NCBI GenBank assembly: GCA_031216915.1
Contig: CM062288.1
Coordinates: 175,625,919 to 175,689,918, forward strand
Length of the DNA stretch: 64,000 nucleotides
Source of the DNA: Pictodentalium vernedei
Taxonomy: Eukaryota; Mollusca; Scaphopoda; Dentaliida; Dentaliidae
Direction of reading: 5' to 3'
The position numbers and the translations under genes were made by a program. Below are positions 11,389 through 23,060 of the stretch, one piece after another (the first letter of the stretch is position 1; the number at the start of each line of letters is the position of its first letter). The notes beneath the pieces were generated by a model. The model searched no databases. It was given only the letters and a program-made list of their open reading frames with translations, and was not told the DNA's origin.

Positions 11389-11947
11389 TAGGGCTGCCGT
11401 GACTATTTGATTAATCGACTAACCGTCGGAAGGTGCTATAGTCGACTATTATTTTTCATAGTCTACTATTTTTTTAGTCGTGTACATCATTCCACTGAAT
11501 GATAATATTGGACCGCAAGGGGCACGTAATATATCTCGGTACCTGTTATCCTTCGTATTCATTGTTCATATCACAAAAATAGGTAGTAATTTTGACTTTA
11601 CCCTTGCATATTATCTCACAAAATGGACGTTGTCATCCCTAAACTATGCACTGGATGAAGCTATTGTGAACAAATTGTTGATGATGCATGTTAATTGTTG
11701 TTATTTTAAATCCAATAATTTTAACATCAAAGTGGAATTTATTGACACTAAATTACTGAATGAATTTCCATACTTTGAAGTGTTAGCATCACATGACACA
11801 AATCAATGGCCTGATCAAGGTGTCATTAGACTGGCGTAGCTATTAGTGTATAGTGTTGCTCTTTCTGTGGATAGAATTATCAGGATTTAAGACTTTTTAT
11901 TTCCCAAATTTCAGTAATGTCAACACATAGGCAGTCTGACACGATGG
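11389..11947 (+). mobile_element. Putative left end of a hAT element
   Basis: The sequence starting TAGGGCTGCCGTGAC, followed by a run rich in GATTAATCGACTA, resembles the ends of hAT transposons. The decayed hAT transposase lies downstream at 14260-16115, separated by an inserted repeat. No matching right end was found, so linking the two is inference. The 119-codon ORF at 11480-11839 is not recognised. Confidence 0.4.
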
Positions 11948-14040
11948 TTTTTAGCTCACCTTGACAAAGTCAAGCTGAGCTAATCTCATCACTCTCCGTC
12001 CGGCATCCATCGTCCGTCAACACCATGTTTTGGTCTTCTCCAAAACCACTGGGCCAATTCAAGTGAAAGTTTGTTTGAGTGATGGTCCTGAAAGGGCATT
12101 GCATTTTTGTTCAACTCAACATGCCCTTTAAAATCTTCTTCTCATGAACCAGTGAGTACAATGACTTGATATTTGTTATGGAGCTTCCTTTTGAGGTGTA
12201 GAATTGAGTTTGTTCAAACGAAGTTCGTGAAGCTTTTTGCTTTGTCATGGGAGGGGTAAGAATTTTGGCCCCGCCCAAAATTTTTGTTTTCTGAACCGAT
12301 GGTCAGATTTGAACCAATTATTGTATGTGGTATTATTGGGTCATAAGTACTTGACTCGTGCAATAAAGAATTCCTACATCCCCATGGGAACCCCAGGAAC
12401 TAAAAATAGAAATATTTTCAAACACCCATATTCCCAAACCACATGGAACAGAGAGCTGTTATTTGGTATGAAGCATCCTTAGGACCAGTAGAATTGAGTG
12501 GTAAAAAAAAAATTGCCATCGGTTTTGTTAGGGTGTTCTGTAAAGGGCATCGAAAAAATGCTGAGTCAGCATATTTGCACAAATTTTTAAAAAATCTTTT
12601 CTCCAGAACCAATGGTCAGAATCTTTTGATATTTGGTAAACAGCATTCATAGGGATGTCAGATACAGTAGAATCCACTTAGTTGAATATCCATTTTGCCA
12701 GTGAAAATTATTCAGTTAACAGGAGTATACAATTAACAGGGATTTGGTCAGTTTCCTGTGTTCTGAAGGTAAACTGAGCATTTATTCTATTATATCTTAT
12801 TTGACAGAGCTCATAGAGCTCTGTCAAACAAGATATAATAGAATAAATGCCTGTATTGGATGTCGTGAGGCCAAAAAGGTTGATGAATAAGGGGAATCTG
12901 GTTCGTGTCACAGTAATTTTTTCGACATATTATAAAAATTTATATACAATTAACAGGAGTTTACTCTACAACCCATATGCAATTAACAGATCAAATTTGT
13001 ACTGAAGGTATGGTAAATGGTTTTGTGTTTGAAAATTATATTCAATTAACAGGGATATACAATTAAGAGATATCCAATTAAGTTGGCTCCACTGTACAAG
13101 TTTTTGTTAAAATAAAGCCCATTGGTTCATATTTGAGCTCAATTCAGGAGCCCAAATATTTAACTTAGAGCAATATGGGGAATATTCTTTAAAAATCTTC
13201 TTCTTCAGAACCACCAATCAGAATCTTTTTAATGTTTGGTATACATCATTATTATGAGGGTCAGATTCAAGATTGTTCAAACCAAGTCCCTAGGTTAATA
13301 TTTGGGCTTCCTATGGAAGCCAAAATTTTAACTTAGTTCAATATGGGTGATAATTTTTAAAAATCTTCTTCTTCAGATCCACCAGTCAGAATGCTTTCAT
13401 ATTTGGTATACAACATCTCTGGGGGGAGGGGGGGGGGGGGGGGGGCAGATTCAAGTTTGTTCAAATCGGGTCCCCAGGTATATACTTGGGCTCGCTATGG
13501 TAGCCCAACTTCTAACTTAGTACAATATGAGGAAATTTCTTTAAAAATCATCTTCTTCAGATCCACCAGTCGGAATGCTTTCATATTTGGTATACTACAT
13601 CTCTAGGGGGGTCACATTTAAGTGTGTTCAATTCGAGTGCCTGGGTTAATATTTGGGCTCCATATGGGAACCTGAAATTTAACTTAGTACAATATGAGCG
13701 AATTTCTTCAAAAAATCTTCTTCAGATTCACCTGTCAGAATCCTTTCATATTTGGTTTAGAACATCTCTAGGGGAGTCAGATTCAAGTTTGTTCAAATTG
13801 GTTCCCTGGGTTAATATTTGGGCTCCCTATGGTAGCCCAAATTTTAACTTAGGGCAATATGAGGAAATTTCTTTAAAAATCTTCTTCTTCAGATCCACTA
13901 GTCAGAATGCTTTCATATTTGATATACAACATCTCTTGGGATGTCAGATTCAACTTTGTTCAAATCGAGAGCCAGGGTTAATATTTGGGCTCCCTATGGG
14001 AACTGGAATTGGCCATGTAGCTGAAGAATTAGAAATTTTG
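11948..14040 (-). mobile_element. Hairpin-ended element with tandem ~170-bp core repeats (Helitron/pearl-like)
   Basis: Read on the minus strand the element ends in a short hairpin (CTTGAC facing GTCAAG) followed by TGAGCTAAAAA, the same layout as the end at about 49190-49222. Inside are tandem units anchored on TCTTCTTCTTCAGATCCACC at about 13194, 13364, 13541, 13714 and 13876, a spacing of 162-177 bp; more diverged units precede them from about 12130. A 3' hairpin followed by CTRR is the Helitron terminus pattern, and tandem cores of about 160 bp recall the pearl elements of bivalves; both comparisons are inference. A G-rich run (13421-13445) lies in one unit. A Tigger-like MITE is inserted at 12665. 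Confidence 0.5.
12665..13094. mobile_element. Tigger/pogo-like MITE, complete copy
   Basis: It has terminal inverted repeats CAGTAGAATCCACTTAGTTG and, at the right, the reverse complement of CAGTGGAGCCAACTTAATTG, flanked by TA on both sides (12663-12664 and 13095-13096). TA duplication and CAGTRGA ends are typical of Tc1/mariner-Tigger elements. The centre (about 12789-12843) is a palindrome built on TTTGACAGAGCTC/GAGCTCTGTCAAA. There is no coding capacity. This is the reference copy for the fragments at 4893, 20270, 20893 and 24770. Confidence 0.75.
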
Positions 14041-14259
14041 TATTCAGTACCCTCTAGATGTGTGTAACTAAGATTAATCCACATAGCTTCTATCAAGGGG
14101 CTTCATAGGGAAGCTCTACATTTTACATTATGACCAGCTGAAGAAAAGTCATGATGCACAGACTATTTTTTGTCACTCCTGAGGGGCTCAAGGATTGATA
14201 ATGTATCCTGTGGAGATGGATTGCTTAATGTAGACTCATTCTTGTTTTTTAAAAAACAG

Positions 14260-16115
14260 GGTGAGAAGAATGTCACCTCAAAATTATATATGTGAGTCAT
14301 GGCCTATTATAGGTCTACGAGTTCAATGCACATCCATATTTCATCCATCCATAGCAAGTCTGCGAATGACAAAATCAGCCCAGGCATCAATGAAAACTTC
14401 TTTGTCATCGGCTAGCATAAGCATGCCTGAAAACTACAGATTGATGACAAAATCGCCAACTTTGTCATCAAAGACATGAGTCTACTAAATTCCATTGAAG
14501 GTGAAGGCTTTGTTGATCTTATTGGATTTGTGGCACCAGGATATCAGCCCCCGGGTCACACCCATATGTGGACGATGGTACAAATAAAAATATTCATGTA
14601 GAAACTGACTACTAAGATTGCATCACTTGTGAAGACAGCTGAACAGGACCAGTGTATGCCACTCAGTACTGATATTTGGACCAGCTGCACAAGCAATCCT
14701 TACATAATCACTACGTTACACTTCATTTCTAATATGTGGGACATAGAGAGTTTTGTGTTATCAACTGACAATGCGTCAAATGCCACGGCAGCCATTCCTA
14801 TTCTGAAAGAGAAATTGTTTGCTAAATGCCCAACTGTAGGAAGTGAAGATGAGGCTTCAACTTCTCAGGGCAGTAGCTCTGTGGTGGAAGTTGCCAGCTT
14901 GCAACACAATGAAAAAATGGCCAGTGTTCTTTGTGCTGCAGACACATTATAATTGTGTGTTAAAGCTGTACTTGACGTACAGCAACTTAGTTCAGTGTTG
15001 GGCACTGCCCATAGACTAGCCAGCCATTTCATCCACAGTGCCTGTGCAACCCAAGAATTGTGTGTAAAGCAGGAGCAGATGGGGAGACCCAGCTAGCTCA
15101 TGAATGTAAAACTCGCTGGAATAGCTCCCTGCTTAAGGTTGAAAGGCTTTCCGAAGAGCGATGGCCGGTTGTTGCAGTGTTGTCAGATTAAAATGTCACC
15201 AAGAGAAGTGAAGCGCATACACTAGATATGAAGAATGAGTGGTGGGAACTAATGCTGGATGTCATTCCTGTGCTAAAGTCTCTAGAGGCAGCAACATCTG
15301 TTCTTTCAGCAGATACGACGCTAAGCAGTTCCATGGTGTTGCCCATCATGTTTGGGCCAATAGACCATTTAAGTGATAGAAGTGATGACACCACTGCAAT
15401 AATTGACATAAAGCAGGCAATACAAAGTGACATTCGGTGCCATGCCCGTTTAAGAGATAGAAGTGATGACTCCACTGCAATAATTGACATAACAGGCAGT
15501 CCAAAGTAACATTCGGTGCCGCTTTAAATTAGACAACTTGTCGTCAAATGGGATTCATGTTCTTGCATTGGCACTTTATCCAAGATACCACACCTTAAAC
15601 TTTCTTTCACAATGTACAAATGATCGTCTCATACAAGCATTGTCCTGAGAATATGAAAGCCACGCAGTTTATACTGATGATAAAGTGGGAAAAGGTATCC
15701 CTGACAAACAAACTTTACAAAGATCAGAGGAATTGAGTCCTGAAAATCCTGTCCCACCTAATAAGGCCAATCTGACAACCAAGGAATTAATATTTGGAGT
15801 TGACAAATTGTGTCATTTGAGTGAGCAAAAATCATTGACAGAACATGGAAATGACTTTGAATCTGAGATTAGAAATTCCAACTTGAAATTTAGTTGGATT
15901 TTGATGACAGTGACTCTCGTGGTGGCAGGCAAATCACCACAGGTATCCTCATGTATCTGTGCTAGCCAGAAAGTACCTGGCTGTGCTCGCAGCATCCACA
16001 CCATCAGAGAGGGTGTTTTCATGTTCTGGTAATATCGTTTCCACCAAGAGGGAATAGCGGGAAACCAGATGTGGTAGACATGCTTATGTTTCTGAACAAG
16101 AACATGACCAAACTT
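14260..16115 (+). pseudogene. hAT transposase (ZBED-like), decayed
   Basis: In several frames the + strand encodes hAT blocks in order: NSIEGEGFVDLI...APGYQPP (about 14490-14555), LSTDIWTSC (about 14655), TRWNSSLLKVERLSEERWPVV (about 15115-15175), VIPVLKSLEAATSVLSAD (about 15261-15315) and the C-terminal dimerisation segment KYLAVLAASTPSERVFS (about 15973-16020). These are the DDE/RNase H-like and dimerisation parts of ZBED-type hAT transposases. Stops and frameshifts break it throughout. A direct duplication of about 76 bp lies at 15371-15520. The N-terminal BED finger was not found. Confidence 0.75.
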
Positions 16116-16117
16116 GC

Positions 16118-16330
16118 TTAACCCTCTGCACACTGATGTCAAATGGCAAAGTTTTCAGCAGCAAATATTTCCCACAATGCAGTTTGATATTCAACCCAAA
16201 TATACCTTGTTTGACAGAGCTCAGTGAGCTCTGTCAAACAAAATATAATTGGTTAACTTCATAGTTAAACAACTGAAAAACAGAGTGATTGGAGAAAATT
16301 CTGTTGTACTACCAGAGTGCTAGGGGTTAA
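16118..16330. mobile_element. Palindromic TTAA MITE, family B copy 1
   Basis: It is bounded by TTAA at 16118-16121 and 16327-16330, with ends CCCTCTGCACACTGATGTC and, inverted, CCCCTAGCACTCTGG. The core palindrome is TTTGACAGAGCTCAGTGAGC with its complement at about 16207-16244. The CCCT start and TTAA duplication fit piggyBac-type elements. It interrupts the tail of the hAT pseudogene. Confidence 0.7.
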
Positions 16331-18235
16331 GCGACATTGCAAAGTTTTCCTTACATTCATTTACAATATAGAACAAAGTAGTGCTTCATTAGGTTTGTTT
16401 TGAGCCTCCACAAACTAAACCATAGATGATAGTGGCATTGCTAATGCTTATAAGTATTTTTGTTTTTGTTTTTGGGGTTTGTTTTTTTTTAGTTGAAAAT
16501 ATTAAAAATAAAGAAGAATGGTTTGAACACAATCCAATTATTATGATGAGAAGAAATGGGACGCACGAGCCAAGAATGTACTGTATAGAATGGGACGGCT
16601 CAGCATATACTGAAGTTTGGTGGCCCATATATTATTTCGAGTTCAACATGTCCATCCCATTTCATACCATTCACCAGTGCCTTTTTTTCGTCATCATTAA
16701 TTTGCGACATTAACACTTTGCAGATTGACCACGTGATGTAAAGGGTCCTTGCAGTATTTCTTGGAAAACTTTATCTGAGAGCTTTCCAAGAAATGATAGA
16801 AGGACATGGTTTTATGATTATCAATACAAAATGAATATAATTCAAACTATTTTAAGTTCATACCACAACTTATAGATTAACCCTGCACTCATAGATATGT
16901 TGAATGTATTCCAGGGGTGGCACCAAGGAAGGGTCAGTGTGTGCTACAGCCCCTCATTGGGTACCCCCCACCCCAACCTGTCAGTAAATTCTCCTCTTTT
17001 ATTGTAGTTTGTTGGCCACACCCTAGCCTTTGTATGATCACCATATACTGCCGCTTCTCAACTCCGAGGCATGAGCTCCAATTTTGGGGAGGGTCAGCAG
17101 ATAACTGTCTTACAGAGTAGTATAAACCTACCCCACCTCCTTCCCCATAGTAGTGGGTGAGGGAAGGTGAGTAACAGTATCCTCAATGGCTCCATTGCCA
17201 GCTTTTCCTCAGTCAAGCTGTTACTAACAGGGTCATTCGATGTTGCTCTCAGTCTCCTTCAACTTGCATGAAGATTTGGTGGTACAGCAAAGGACATGCA
17301 TTGAGCCATTGCAATGGAAATAATTATTGCCAGCTCCAAAGCTAGGATCTTGATCTTTTGTGGAATGGTGGAGTGAAGGTTTAAATTTTCCAACAGTGTT
17401 CATGCATCATTGACCAGTTGTGGAAACGACCTTGTACAAGCCAACGGCTTACTGTCGAATCCACAAACATCTTCATGTTGTATACTGTACTCACTGAGGT
17501 TGGAAATAAATATTGTTTAAACTAAACCTAACTGAATATACTTCATTAAAACACACTGAAAACATTCATTCATTATTATTATTTTAAAGAATTTTGTTTA
17601 AGTAATATTTTAAAATAATAATAATGCATGAGTGCTTTTCGTGTTTGACATGACTATGCTATTGTCATATCTTTACAACAAGCACTCTCACACAAAAGAT
17701 ATATGAAACATAGGCGTATTTTTGCATAATGAAAATTGTGGTTTTGTCAAGAGGTCAAGATTTTTTTTCAATTTAACAGCTTTCAGAGAGAATGTGGCAT
17801 TCAGACAACTAAAAAATTTTCTCACTGACAACAAAACGTTTTGACATACAGGGCAGGGAGGGAACCACTCCCAGTCACGTAACTAGCTTATCATATGCGA
17901 TAACTGTAAAATTTGAAATATTTTGACTAGGCTACATTCTCTGCGATCGTTTTTAACAATCACCATTTGTGTTCAATATTTACAGTGTTCATTTTTTCAA
18001 ACTGACGATGTTGGAAACTTTTAAAAAGTCGGGCAGTTTGTTGGCATTGCATGTTTGGCAATCTTCTCCCAGCAAGTAAGACTCCATTTTCTTGGGTGCC
18101 AGGAAATAATAGTTTTTTAGTCTGATAAAAATGCATTTCAAAATGTGAACATTTTCTTTTTTATTATAATTATTTTTTGAGATTGCTTTTCCCCATTGAC
18201 ACTTAAGAAGAATGATTGAAAACTTGATCTTGTTG
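16331..18235. other. No gene recognised; one AT-rich hairpin
   Basis: I see no exon or RNA gene. An ORF at 16426-16713 is not recognisable. An inverted repeat (CATTATTATTATTTTAAA and its complement) lies at about 17567-17627. Confidence 0.4.
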
Positions 18236-18484
18236 TTAACTGGTAAAGTGCTAAATTATTTTTGGCCATCAAATATTGTACACATGTCTTTGCCTTGTTA
18301 CAATTCATGGGAGAGTGCCTATGGGCACTCTCCCATAAATTGTAACAATGCAAACCATTACAGACTACATATTATAACTTCAGCGTAAATACAAAGCGCA
18401 TCCACTGAATATTAGCCTTCAAGTTCTGGTACCTACACTTCAGAATAAAGCCCAAATATGGGCTTCCAGCACTCTACCAGTTAA
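18236..18484. mobile_element. Palindromic TTAA MITE, family A copy 2
   Basis: TTAA at 18236 and 18481, with ends CTGGTAAAGTGC and GCACTCTACCAG. The central hairpin TACAATTCATGGGAGAGTGC faces GCACTCTCCCATAAATTGTA at about 18298-18347. This is the cleanest family A copy. Confidence 0.75.
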
Positions 18485-18628
18485 AAAAAATGTTTATCTT
18501 TGTGCATTGTTATGAGAAAAGCACATTGTTTATGAGTACATGATTAACTCTTTGCCTCTAGAGGACATAGTTTTCTGTCCAGTACAAAAATAACCTGTTG
18601 CTCAGTAACTATATGATACTGTTTTTTG

Positions 18629-18849
18629 TTAACTGGGAGAGTGATACATTTTTTTTTACCACAGATTTTTTTTCATCATACATTGCTCTGTGTCTATAGG
18701 TACTATCTAGTCAAATGTGACTGAGCGATGTTTTATTTACAAAATCAGGATCAAAATAAAACCTCATCCAACAGAGTGCAGATGTTATAGTCACAACCTG
18801 TGGTATTTCAGTTAGCCCATATATGGGCTTCCAGAACTCTAGCAGTTAA
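18629..18849. mobile_element. TTAA MITE, family A copy 3, core replaced
   Basis: It has the family A ends (TTAACTGGGAGAGTG and, inverted, TTAACTGCTAGAGTT) but lacks the usual long hairpin. Confidence 0.6.
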
Positions 18850-19087
18850 CAAAAGATACCTCTACAAGTAGGAGTTATTCTTTTATCAAAGATTTCTTGA
18901 TGCCAAACTCTTCTGAATTTTCATCAAATCAGGGCATGGCTGATTTACAGCAGCCATGTTTAATTTTATGACAAATTCAAGAAAATGCTTTGAAGGTTAA
19001 AGAGTTAATTGTGGCCTCATTGGTACATGTATTATGAGTCATGTCATCCACAAATTCTTCAAATACTTGCAATTTAGTGTATATTAT

Positions 19088-19440
19088 GGGAGCACCGTGA
19101 CTCAGTGGTTATGGTATTGGACTTCAAACCAAAAGGTCCATTGTTTGCTTCTCACCAGGTGTAACTGCATTGTGACCTGGGCAAGATACTTAATCCCAAT
19201 GTCCAAGTGGGGGTGGGGGTGTGGTGGCACTGTGTACTGAGGTGTACTGCATGTCGATAGTGCACTTACCTTCAACCAATGCTAACCCTGCTTGTGAGGA
19301 GTTAGTACACTGGGGAGTCTGACAGTTGCTTTCCACTGCTCATTGGTTGTCACCGGGTACTGCAGCTTCCTCCACCTGTAAAACTGTCAGATACCAGGTG
19401 ACCCTGGCTGTCCAAAGTGTCATTCAATCCCAATGAAAAA
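19088..19440 (+). mobile_element. tRNA-derived SINE, full length
   Basis: A tRNA-like head with A-box-like GACTCAGTGGTTATGG and a decayed B box (TCCATTGTTTGCTTCTCACC) is followed by the conserved body (the CCACCTGTAAAACTGTCAGA region). Imperfect target duplications AGTGTATATTAT (19076-19087) and AGTGTATTAT (19441-19450) flank it. It is retroposed by a partner LINE. Confidence 0.75.
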
Positions 19441-19869
19441 AGTGTATTATCTCCTACATCCAATTGTCCATATTCCATCATTGGTCAGTTTTCAGTTGAA
19501 AGCAATGCTTAAAGATGCCAACACAGCTTACTTAATATCAAAAATAGACTTGCCATTGAAATTAATACAAGAAACAACTGAAACCAGCATTTCATAGTTT
19601 AAAACAACATTCAAACTAATTCAACAAAAAATTGTGTTTGCTTGTTTAAATAACTACAACTGAAACCCTGTTTCCAACTGCTGCTTTGATTGGAAGGAAG
19701 TTTCTGACAAACCATATACAACTGGCTGAAGTGTTCTTGCTTTTAAAGTCAACTTTTAATTGTATTTCCGAATAGACATTGGTGCTGGTACTTTAAATTG
19801 TGTAGGTTAGAAGCCAGTAGGATGCTATTGAGCTTGGGTTTTTTTGTAGCTAGAATTGCTAGCACTTGT

Positions 19870-20228
19870 ACATTTGTTTGTTTGTTTGAGTTTAACAACA
19901 CATTCAACAGCCAAGGTCACATTGTGTCAGATAGTTTTATGGATGGAGGAAGCCAGAGTCCCCAGAGAGAACCCCCAAGCAGCAGCAAGCAGCTGGCAGA
20001 CTTGCTAACTTTTTAACTCTGCACAAGCAGAGTTGTTGGCAGTTGAAGTCAAGTGCACTTTTGACGTGCAATGTGCCTTAGTACACAGTATCATTAGCCT
20101 CATATGGACAATCTGAATTAAGTGTCTTGTCAAAGGACACAATGCAGTCTCCACTGGTCAGGATCAAACCACCGCCTTTGGTTTAAAGTACAATGCTTTA
20201 ACCACTGAACCACTACACTCCCTTCGCT
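19870..20228 (-). mobile_element. tRNA-derived SINE, full length, minus strand
   Basis: Same family as 19088-19440 in the opposite orientation, with a GTTT-repeat tail at 19874-19888 and the tRNA-like head at about 20155-20225. The flanking GCACTTGTACATTT and GCACTTATCATTT look like a decayed target duplication. Confidence 0.7.
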
Positions 20229-20269
20229 GGCACTTATCATTTATTTTTTTATGTAACTTTGTCATTATA

Positions 20270-20755
20270 GATACTTTTGGCCTCAATACGTATAGACATT
20301 TAGTCTATGTCAAACAAAATATAACAGGTTATTTTTATAGTGGACAGAATAAATGTTCAGATTATAACAAGGAGATAGGTGTAGGACCCAATTCCTGTTA
20401 ACTGGTTGAGTGCTAGAAGTCACCATCATGGCTCTACTGAAAAGTGCTGAAAGCCACTTCAGTGGCTTTACACTGTAACCATTAGCTTGTTTGCTCAGCA
20501 GTAGAAAAAATGTCGTTATATAGAACTGGTTTATTACTATTTATTGGAGAGTGCCAAAAGGCACTCTCCTATAAATAGTAATAAAACCATTATTTATGAA
20601 CAATAAGATGCTAAACTAAGGCTCCCTTGGTATCTTTGAAAAACAAATACTCATTTGTCAAATCATTTTAATAATTGAGCACTCTTCCAGTTAATTGTAT
20701 ACTCCTGTTAATTGAATATTTTTCTCTGGTAAAATGGTTGGTGAATCATCCAAGC
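20270..20755 (-). mobile_element. Tigger/pogo-like MITE split by a TTAA MITE
   Basis: Left and right parts match the minus orientation of the 12665-13094 copy (ATGTCAAACAAAATATAACA on the left; ATACTCCTGTTAATTGAATA on the right). A family A MITE occupies 20398-20694 at a TTAA inside it. Confidence 0.6.
20398..20694. mobile_element. Palindromic TTAA MITE, family A copy 4
   Basis: TTAA at 20398 and 20691, with ends CTGGTTGAGTGC and GCACTCTTCCAG. The hairpin ACTATTTATTGGAGAGTGCC faces GGCACTCTCCTATAAATAGT at about 20537-20580. It is inserted in a Tigger-like MITE. Confidence 0.75.
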
Positions 20756-20815
20756 TCTCTAGGACCAAAGAATGATAAATTATGACAATTCCTTTCAATT
20801 CTCTTTCATCCACAG

Positions 20816-20885
20816 AACTTGCAAATGCAGGAAGACCACTTTTTCCTGGAAATGATGTTGATGATCAGCTGAAAAGAATTTTCAA
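20816..20885 (+). CDS. CDK5: CDK5-like kinase, internal exon ([13 protein letters not shown] segment)
   Basis: After an acceptor CCACAG (ending 20815) the exon encodes, with a split first codon, [19 protein letters not shown] then RIF, and ends at a GTAAGT donor (20886). This is the kinase C-lobe segment after the activation loop; the combination [20 protein letters not shown] is diagnostic of CDK5 rather than CDK1 or CDK2. CDK5 is a proline-directed Ser/Thr kinase activated by p35/p39-type partners, mainly in neurons. The codon left over at the donor (AA) is completed by A in the next exon, giving Lys. The exons for the N-lobe and catalytic loop were not found in the window and must lie upstream of it or be too diverged for me to see. 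A Tigger-like MITE abuts the donor. Confidence 0.92.
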
Positions 20886-20892
20886 GTAAGTA

Positions 20893-21264
20893 AAGTGGAG
20901 CCCACTTAATGGGGTATCTCTTAATTGAATAATCCTGATAACTGAATAAACTTTCAAATACAAAACCATTTACCATACCTTTAGTTGACCTGTTAATTGA
21001 ATAAATAATCTTGTGATGCATCCAGAAGTTACTCTGACAAGCACCAAATTCCCCTTGTTTATAGACCCAGGAGGCCTCAGTGCATCCAACACAGGCATTA
21101 AATCTATTAAATCTTGTTGATAGACCTCCATGAGTTCTGTCAAAGAAGAATAGCATGAATACTTAGGGTATTGCGAGAATACAGGAAAGCGGCCAAATTC
21201 CTGTTAATTATAATTATATACTCATGTTCATAAGTAATCATCTCTGAAAAAGGGGCTGTTCAAT
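20893..21264 (-). mobile_element. Tigger/pogo-like MITE beside the CDK5 splice donor
   Basis: The left end AAGTGGAGCCCACTTAATGG follows a TA (20891-20892) that overlaps the last base of the GTAAGT donor. The body matches the 12665 copy in minus orientation, including a decayed core at about 21111-21150. It is interrupted at its right by a family B MITE. Confidence 0.65.
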
Positions 21265-21462
21265 TAACCCCTAGCACTCTGGTAGTGCAACAAAATTTTC
21301 TCCAAGCACTCTGTTTTTCTCTTGTTTAACTATGAATTTAACCAATTATATCTTGTTTGACAGAGCTCACTGAGGTATATTTGGTTAAATATCAAACTGC
21401 ATTATGAGAAATATCTGCTGCTGAAAACTTTAGCATTTTGACATCAGAGTGCATAGGGTTAA
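21264..21462. mobile_element. TTAA MITE, family B copy 2
   Basis: TTAA at 21264 and 21459, with ends CCCCTAGCACTCTGG and, inverted, CCCTATGCACTCTGATGTC. Half of the family core (ATATCTTGTTTGACAGAGCT) is at about 21346; the other arm is mostly lost. Confidence 0.7.
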
Positions 21463-21559
21463 CATGTTTCCAATGTATATATGTTTTGTTGTTCATATGA
21501 TCTAGGTAACAACTTTAAGTGCAATTATTATTGAGGTTATGCATTTCACTCTTTTGTTC

Positions 21560-23060
21560 TATGACAAGATTGCCAGAAAGTGATAGAAGCAGTACATCCT
21601 TTCATCTTTCCTTATTGCATTGTGCATCAATGATCAAGGATATGAACTCCTGCGTAGTGATGAGGGGTAGCAGTTGGGGACCTGAAGATCCCAGGGCTTT
21701 TTTCACAGATGATATTGTATTAGTGTCAAAACGTTAAAGTGGGCCAGAGAAAATGCTGACAGTTATTCGGAGATATGGGAACAAATGGAGACTCGAACTG
21801 AATGAAAACAAAAGTAAGGTTGTATCAATGGGCTGTAAAATGGAGCCATTCAAAGGGGGAGAGTGGGTGAGTTCTCCAGTTTGGAAGGTGAAAGCAAACT
21901 GCTTACTGTAGAGGATACCGGTAACTATGAGTATTGGGGGGGGGGGGGGGGGGGGTCAGTATACACATCACAGACAGAGGCATAAACCAAAACCAAATGA
22001 ATAAACTAGCCATGAAGAGGAAGCAACTTCTTGATTAAAACTTTTAGGGAGGAACAGCTTCAATAAGGTTTTTGTGGAGAGAACATTTTGGAAATTGTGG
22101 TTGTACCAAGTATAACATATGATACGGAAGTGATACCTCTAAACCAAATGGTTTGAAAGAGTTTGAAAACTCAACAGAATAATGCAGGTCATTGGATATC
22201 ATGGTCGGGTAATGCCATAGTACTGGAAGCAATCAGAACATGATGAAACTCTGTTATCTCAACTATTTGGTAAATCTCCCTGATAGCTGTTTGTGTAAAT
22301 GAATGTTCCAGAATATTTGGGATTTTAATATCCAGCCAAGGTGGATTGGGCAAGGTTGTAGTTAATAGAGAACAATTCAATAGAGTGCTCAAACATACAA
22401 GGGGGAACAACTCTGTACAAAAAAAAATGATCAAAGTGTGAGTCAAGGAGGCTTGTAACCGAATTTGGGAGAAATCAAAGAGGTTTTGGGGTGGCCTGCA
22501 TGATGAAGAGAAGCCAGGTTATGAGGAGTATCTTGATGGCACCTTAGGGGGTGGAGAGAGGGGGGTCAAAACTTTTCAAACTGAGGTTGAGGTCATTGGA
22601 TCTTCAGGGGAATAATTGGGGAAAACAGTGAAATGAAGTTCCACTGTGTAATTTGGGAGTAATGGAGACCCAGGAACACTTTCTGTTAGCATATCCAAAA
22701 TATCAGTCTGAAAGAATAAGATTCACTGGGAGTATAATGGGGAAAGTATGTGTGGTTTTTGATGGCACAAAGGAGATGGTTAGTAATGCTTCCCAGGGAA
22801 ATTGGGACAAAATGAGGTACATGTTATTATCAAATAGTTGATTTCTGGATGTCAGGAGGAAAGAAGAGGAATGGAGAGTGGCAAAGGACGTTTGTGCAAA
22901 TTTAGCTGTACACATGTATTCCTAAGAGCACATTTGCAAAGGAAATAATATCCTTTTTTGCGCAAATGTCCTATCAAGTTGCACAAATGTCCTTTACCCA
23001 TGGGGAGTATGGTGGCTTTTGGGAACTCAGGGGTAATCAAAGCTTTCTCACCTGCGAACT
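21560..23060 (+). mobile_element. LINE fragment: RT and C-terminal knuckle, decayed
   Basis: Frames contain FFTDDIVLVSKR (the RT active-site box, normally FADD), then NKWRLELNENKSKVVSMG, a block near 22060-22140 that matches another fragment at 27945-28075, and the tail ETQEHFLLAYPKYQSERIRF at about 22660-22720. It is a LINE family distinct from the 5575-11031 element. A G20 run lies at 21936-21955. Many stops; inactive. Confidence 0.65.

Noticed and set aside
11480-11839. 119-codon ORF as the hAT transposase N-terminus
   Set aside because: No BED finger or hAT motif could be seen, so no function is assigned.
13194-13900. Tandem units as a CRISPR-like array
   Set aside because: Units of about 170 bp are whole diverged repeats without short identical repeats separated by unique spacers, in a eukaryotic context.
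16426-16713. 95-codon ORF
   Set aside because: No recognisable domain, no supporting splice context, and it starts in a T-rich tract; not called as a gene.
19096-19160. tRNA-like A and B boxes
   Set aside because: They belong to the head of a SINE; the sequence does not fold into a complete tRNA and is followed by the SINE body.
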